Source: Alphaproteobacteria bacterium
GTDB taxonomy: Bacteria; Pseudomonadota; Alphaproteobacteria; Caulobacterales; Maricaulaceae
Assembly: GCA_030428405.1 (NCBI GenBank)
Contig: JAUIEH010000113.1
Span: 1 to 7,735, forward strand
Length of the DNA: 7,735 nucleotides
Direction: 5' to 3'
The first letter of the stretch is position 1. Each line of letters starts with the position of its first letter. Below are positions 5,543 to 7,735 of this stretch, in pieces. The translations under genes and the position numbers were made by a program. Under the pieces are notes generated by a model. The model was not told the DNA's origin. It searched no databases and worked only from the letters and a program-made list of their open reading frames with translations.

Positions 5543-6847
5543 TTACGCGTTCATCGACTCGAAGAATTCGCCATTGGTTTTGGTCTGGCGGAGCTTGTCG
5601 AGCAGGAACTCGATGGCGTCCTGCGTACCCATGGGCGCGAGGATGCGGCGCAGGACGAACATCTTCGAGAGATGGTCCTTCGGCACGATGAGCTCTTCTT
5701 TGCGCGTGCCGGATTTGACGATGTCCATGGACGGGAAGATGCGCTTATCCGCGACCTTGCGGTCGAGGATGATTTCGGAATTACCCGTACCCTTGAACTC
5801 TTCGAAGATAACCTCGTCCATGCGCGAGCCCGTATCGATCAGGGCCGTCGCAATGATGGTCAGCGAGCCGCCTTCTTCGAGATTACGCGCGGCGCCGAAA
5901 AAGCGCTTGGGCCGCTGCAGCGCGTTGGCGTCAACGCCGCCGGTCAGGACCTTGCCGGAAGAGGGCACGACCGTGTTGTAGGCGCGGCCGAGGCGGGTGA
6001 TCGAGTCGAGCAGAATGACGACGTCGCGGCCATGCTCGGTCAGGCGCTTGGCCTTTTCGATCACCATCTCGGCGACGGCGACGTGGCGCGTGGCGGGCTC
6101 GTCGAAGGTCGACGACACGACCTCGCCCTTCACGGAGCGCTGCATGTCGGTGACTTCTTCCGGGCGCTCGTCGATCAGCAGAACGATGACGAAGCATTCC
6201 GGGTGATTGGCTTCGATGGAGTGCGCAATGTTTTGCAGCAGAACCGTCTTACCCGTGCGCGGCGGCGCGACGATCAGCGCGCGCTGGCCTTTGCCGAGCG
6301 GGGCGACGATGTCGATGACGCGGCCCGAGCGGTCTTTGCGGGTCGGGTCCTCGATCTCCATGATCAGCCGCTCATTCGGATAGAGCGGGGTGAGGTTGTC
6401 GAAGTGGACCTTGTGGCGCGCGCGCTCGGGCTCTTCGAAATTGATCTGTTCGATTTTGACCAGCGCGAAATAGCGTTCGCCGTCGCGCGGGGCGCGGATC
6501 AGTCCTTCGACCGTATCGCCGGAGCGAAGGCCGAAGCGGCGGATCTGCGACGGGCTGACATAGATGTCGTCGGGGCCGGGCAGGTAGTTCGCTTCCGGCG
6601 AGCGCAGAAAGCCGAAACCGTCCTGGAGAACTTCGAGCGTGCCCTCGCCGCCGATTTCGGCGCCGCGTTCAGCGAGCTCCTTCAGGATGCCGAACATCAT
6701 GTCCTGCTTGCGCATGGACGAGGCGCCCTCGATCTCGAGCTGCTCGGCGAAAGTGAGCAATTCGGCGGGGGTGCGCTTCTTCAACTCCTGGAGCGTCATC
6801 ATCTCCAGGGTTTCGATTTCCGGAAGTTCGGCCGACGTGTCAGGCAT
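5543..6847 (-). CDS. rho: transcription termination factor Rho
   Basis: Rho is the hexameric RNA-dependent ATPase/translocase that loads on untranslated C-rich RNA and releases RNA polymerase. The 434-residue protein is complete (419 in E. coli). In order: N-terminal helical domain with LKKRTPAELLTFAEQLEIEG (22-41); OB-fold primary RNA-binding domain with DGFGFLRSPEANYLPGPDDIY (76-96, split here as DGFGF and LRSPEANYLPGPDDIY); Walker A APPRTGKT (194-201); catalytic DERPEE (226-231); Walker B LLDSITR (279-285) with Asp281; Q-loop VDANALQRPKRFFGAARN (305-322); and the R-loop EEFKGTGN (349-356). All key residues are present. Compared with E. coli it has a short acidic N-terminal extension, common in alphaproteobacteria. 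The ATG at 6847 has a modest AAGAG 6 bases upstream; the Met pair at residues 16-17 is a less likely start. It is preceded by a long untranslated region, where autoregulation is known in other bacteria. Confidence 0.99.
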   Translation of the reverse strand: MPDTSAELPEIETLEMMTLQELKKRTPAELLTFAEQLEIEGASSMRKQDMMFGILKELAERGAEIGGEGTLEVLQDGFGFLRSPEANYLPGPDDIYVSPSQIRRFGLRSGDTVEGLIRAPRDGERYFALVKIEQINFEEPERARHKVHFDNLTPLYPNERLIMEIEDPTRKDRSGRVIDIVAPLGKGQRALIVAPPRTGKTVLLQNIAHSIEANHPECFVIVLLIDERPEEVTDMQRSVKGEVVSSTFDEPATRHVAVAEMVIEKAKRLTEHGRDVVILLDSITRLGRAYNTVVPSSGKVLTGGVDANALQRPKRFFGAARNLEEGGSLTIIATALIDTGSRMDEVIFEEFKGTGNSEIILDRKVADKRIFPSMDIVKSGTRKEELIVPKDHLSKMFVLRRILAPMGTQDAIEFLLDKLRQTKTNGEFFESMNA

Positions 6848-6985
6848 GTATGACTCTTGGAGCGCGGCTTCCCGCGTGGCGTAAACAGTTGACGGACTGC
6901 GTACGGGCGCGTGGCTCTAGCGGGGTGTCGCTGGTCTAGGAGGCGTCCGTCGCCGCGACATGCGGCGGGGAAGGCGGCGCGCCCG

Positions 6986-7020
6986 GAATGTGAGCGCGTA
7001 ATCGGGTGAGAACCACATTC
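6986..7020. repeat. 7-bp inverted repeat in the rho leader
   Basis: GAATGTG (6986-6992) and its exact reverse complement CACATTC (7014-7020) flank 21 bases. The spacing fits either a regulator binding two sites on one DNA face or a long-loop RNA hairpin in the rho leader. The arms do not extend further, and repeats this short can occur by chance. Confidence 0.35.
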
Positions 7021-7101
7021 GCTGTCTCGGGTCAAGGAAGGGTTAAAGCTCAACCCCCCTCTTCACGAAAATGTCTTGCTTGCGTGCCTTGATGATCATG
7101 C

Positions 7102-7129
7102 TTGCGCCGCAATTCAACGAAAATAATTT
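7102..7129 (+). promoter_or_regulatory. weak candidate promoter for the 7166 gene
   Basis: TTGCGC (7102-7107) and TAATTT (7124-7129), 16 bases apart, lie in the only clearly AT-rich patch of the spacer and 36 bases upstream of the ATG. The match to a housekeeping-sigma promoter is partial, so this is only a candidate. Confidence 0.25.
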
Positions 7130-7152
7130 CGGTGAACATCAAGCGTGGTTTT

Positions 7153-7158
7153 GGAGGG
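7153..7158 (+). promoter_or_regulatory. strong ribosome binding site fixing the 7166 start
   Basis: GGAGGG lies 7 bases before the ATG at 7166. It complements the 16S rRNA tail well and decides this start over upstream in-frame or out-of-frame ATGs such as those at 7071 and 7092. Confidence 0.7.
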
Positions 7159-7165
7159 CGCATAA

Positions 7166-7735
7166 ATGCTCCGTTTTGTCAGCGCGGCGACCGCCGCAAT
7201 TTTCGTGGCGAGTGCAGCGAGCGCACAGCCTGGACCGGATTCAGAGGCGCGTTTGACGTTGTCGGACGGGCGCATGGTTGTCGCGGAGATCGTTTCAGCA
7301 AGCGGCGATTATTGGCTCAGCATCGATGGCTCCGAGGGCCAGGCGACCGGCCGCGGCGGCGTGAGGGACATGTACGAAATGGATTTCGACTATGACGGCG
7401 AGCCGGACGTCGTGGTCGATTCCGGAAATGGCGTGACAGCGTTCGACGTTTCGACCTCGCGGCCCTACCTGATCCTGCCATTCTGCGATGACCAGCTTGA
7501 TGTCTGCCGCAACATTAGGCGCGGCGCCGGCTCATCAGCGCAGCATGCGCTGCCTGATCAGTTCGAGGCGATCGAGCAGCATTGGGCCGAAACGGGCGAG
7601 TCCGCGACCGTTTCCGTGCGCGGCATCGGTTCCAGCGGCTATGTCGATGTGGGCATTGCGTTTTTCGACGCCAGCGTTCGCGCCGAACGCACTGCGCTCG
7701 CGCTCGCCGAACATCGTGCGGCGGCGGGTGAAATT
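7166..7735 (+). CDS. exported protein with calcium-loop-like motif (3' part beyond window)
   Basis: The first 190 codons of an open reading frame that runs off the right edge. I do not recognise the family. Residues 1-20 (MLRFVSAATAAIFVASAASA) are a clear signal peptide with likely cleavage before QPGP, so the protein is periplasmic or secreted. Residues 73-81 read DFDYDGEPD, a DxDxDGxxD spacing like the calcium-binding loops of FG-GAP/VCBS repeats or EF-hands, followed by the strand-like VVVDSGNGVTAFDV. Two cysteines in FCDDQLDVCRN (107 and 114) could form a disulfide. The final stretch (from about 170) looks helical and Arg/Ala/Glu-rich. Composition and codon use look like those of the neighbours. 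The start is fixed by the GGAGGG site 7 bases upstream. It is divergent from rho, with no functional link visible. The calcium-binding role is an inference from one short motif. Confidence 0.85.
   Translation, partial: MLRFVSAATAAIFVASAASAQPGPDSEARLTLSDGRMVVAEIVSASGDYWLSIDGSEGQATGRGGVRDMYEMDFDYDGEPDVVVDSGNGVTAFDVSTSRPYLILPFCDDQLDVCRNIRRGAGSSAQHALPDQFEAIEQHWAETGESATVSVRGIGSSGYVDVGIAFFDASVRAERTALALAEHRAAAGEI

Larger units (their letters stand above)
6848..7165. other. 318-base divergent spacer upstream of rho and of the 7166 gene
   Basis: No convincing gene lies here; an 84-codon reading frame on the minus strand (6799-7053) overlaps the rho start in another frame, is Arg/Pro-rich and lacks any family character. 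The spacer must hold the promoters of both flanking genes. On the minus strand, TTGACC (7035-7030) resembles a -35 element but has no good -10 at the right distance. On the plus strand, TTGCGC (7102-7107) and TAATTT (7124-7129) with a 16-base gap are a weak candidate promoter. There is an inverted repeat at 6986-7020 and a small hairpin (GGGTT/AACCC) at 7040-7056. Confidence 0.6.

Noticed and set aside
5672..6853. 393-codon open frame antisense to rho
   Set aside because: It mirrors the rho gene almost exactly, is Asp/Arg/Ala-rich without family motifs, and rho itself is unmistakable; a frame shadow of GC-rich DNA.
6799..7053. 84-codon minus-strand frame at the rho 5' end
   Set aside because: Overlaps the rho start out of frame, has no ribosome binding site of note and reads as translated non-coding DNA; a leader peptide role has no support.
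1..7735. Mobile elements, CRISPR arrays, toxin-antitoxin or phage-defence genes
   Set aside because: No transposase, integrase, regularly spaced repeats or defence-family motifs appear on either strand.

Overview
The window looks like chromosomal DNA of a GC-rich alphaproteobacterium, most likely of the Caulobacterales/Maricaulales/Hyphomonadaceae type. The evidence is the Rho sequence (APPRTGKT P-loop and N-terminal extension), the pairing of mnmE with a small DUF6489-like gene, and the rho/mnmE neighbourhood, which in alphaproteobacteria usually leads into gidA(mnmG)-gidB(rsmG)-parA-parB close to the replication origin. The taxon is an inference; there is no rRNA here. I see no insertion sequence, integrase, CRISPR array, tRNA or rRNA.

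Layout, left to right. 1-988 (minus): the first 329 codons of mnmE, running off the left edge, with a GTG start directly abutting the stop of a small DUF6489-like gene (989-1246, minus). 1247-1387: a divergent spacer with a 16-bp near-match to the chromosomal partition site parS at 1328-1343. 1388-2089 (plus): a dienelactone-hydrolase-family protein with an intact Cys/Asp/His triad, overlapped by 4 bases by an exported glycerophosphodiester phosphodiesterase (2086-3075, plus). 3078-3959 (minus): a membrane-anchored LytTR DNA-binding protein, tail-to-tail with the phosphodiesterase. 4185-4814 (plus): an exported, Trp-rich, probably lipocalin-like protein, followed by a hairpin that probably acts as its terminator. 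4847-5476 (minus): a glutathione S-transferase. 5543-6847 (minus): complete transcription termination factor Rho. 6848-7165: a 318-base gene-free divergent spacer. 7166-7735 (plus): the start of an exported protein with a calcium-loop-like motif, cut by the right edge.

How it fits together. Rho and MnmE are core information-processing genes, and their shared orientation is the usual one. A five-gene block (hydrolase, phosphodiesterase, LytTR regulator, lipocalin-like protein, GST) and the DUF6489-like gene lie between them. The block is made of short, mixed-orientation units and has no visible mobile-element boundary, so it reads as lineage-specific accessory content. GST follows rho by 66 bases on the same strand and could be read through from it; the hydrolase and phosphodiesterase are probably translationally coupled; DUF6489 and mnmE form one unit.

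The observation most worth following is the parS-like palindrome (14 of 16 positions) in the spacer upstream of DUF6489-mnmE, with two weaker 12/16 relatives at 413-428 and 2134-2149. This is where ParB-binding sites would be expected if parAB lie just beyond the left edge. Nothing else suggests an undescribed multi-gene system; most of the window is recognisable family content.
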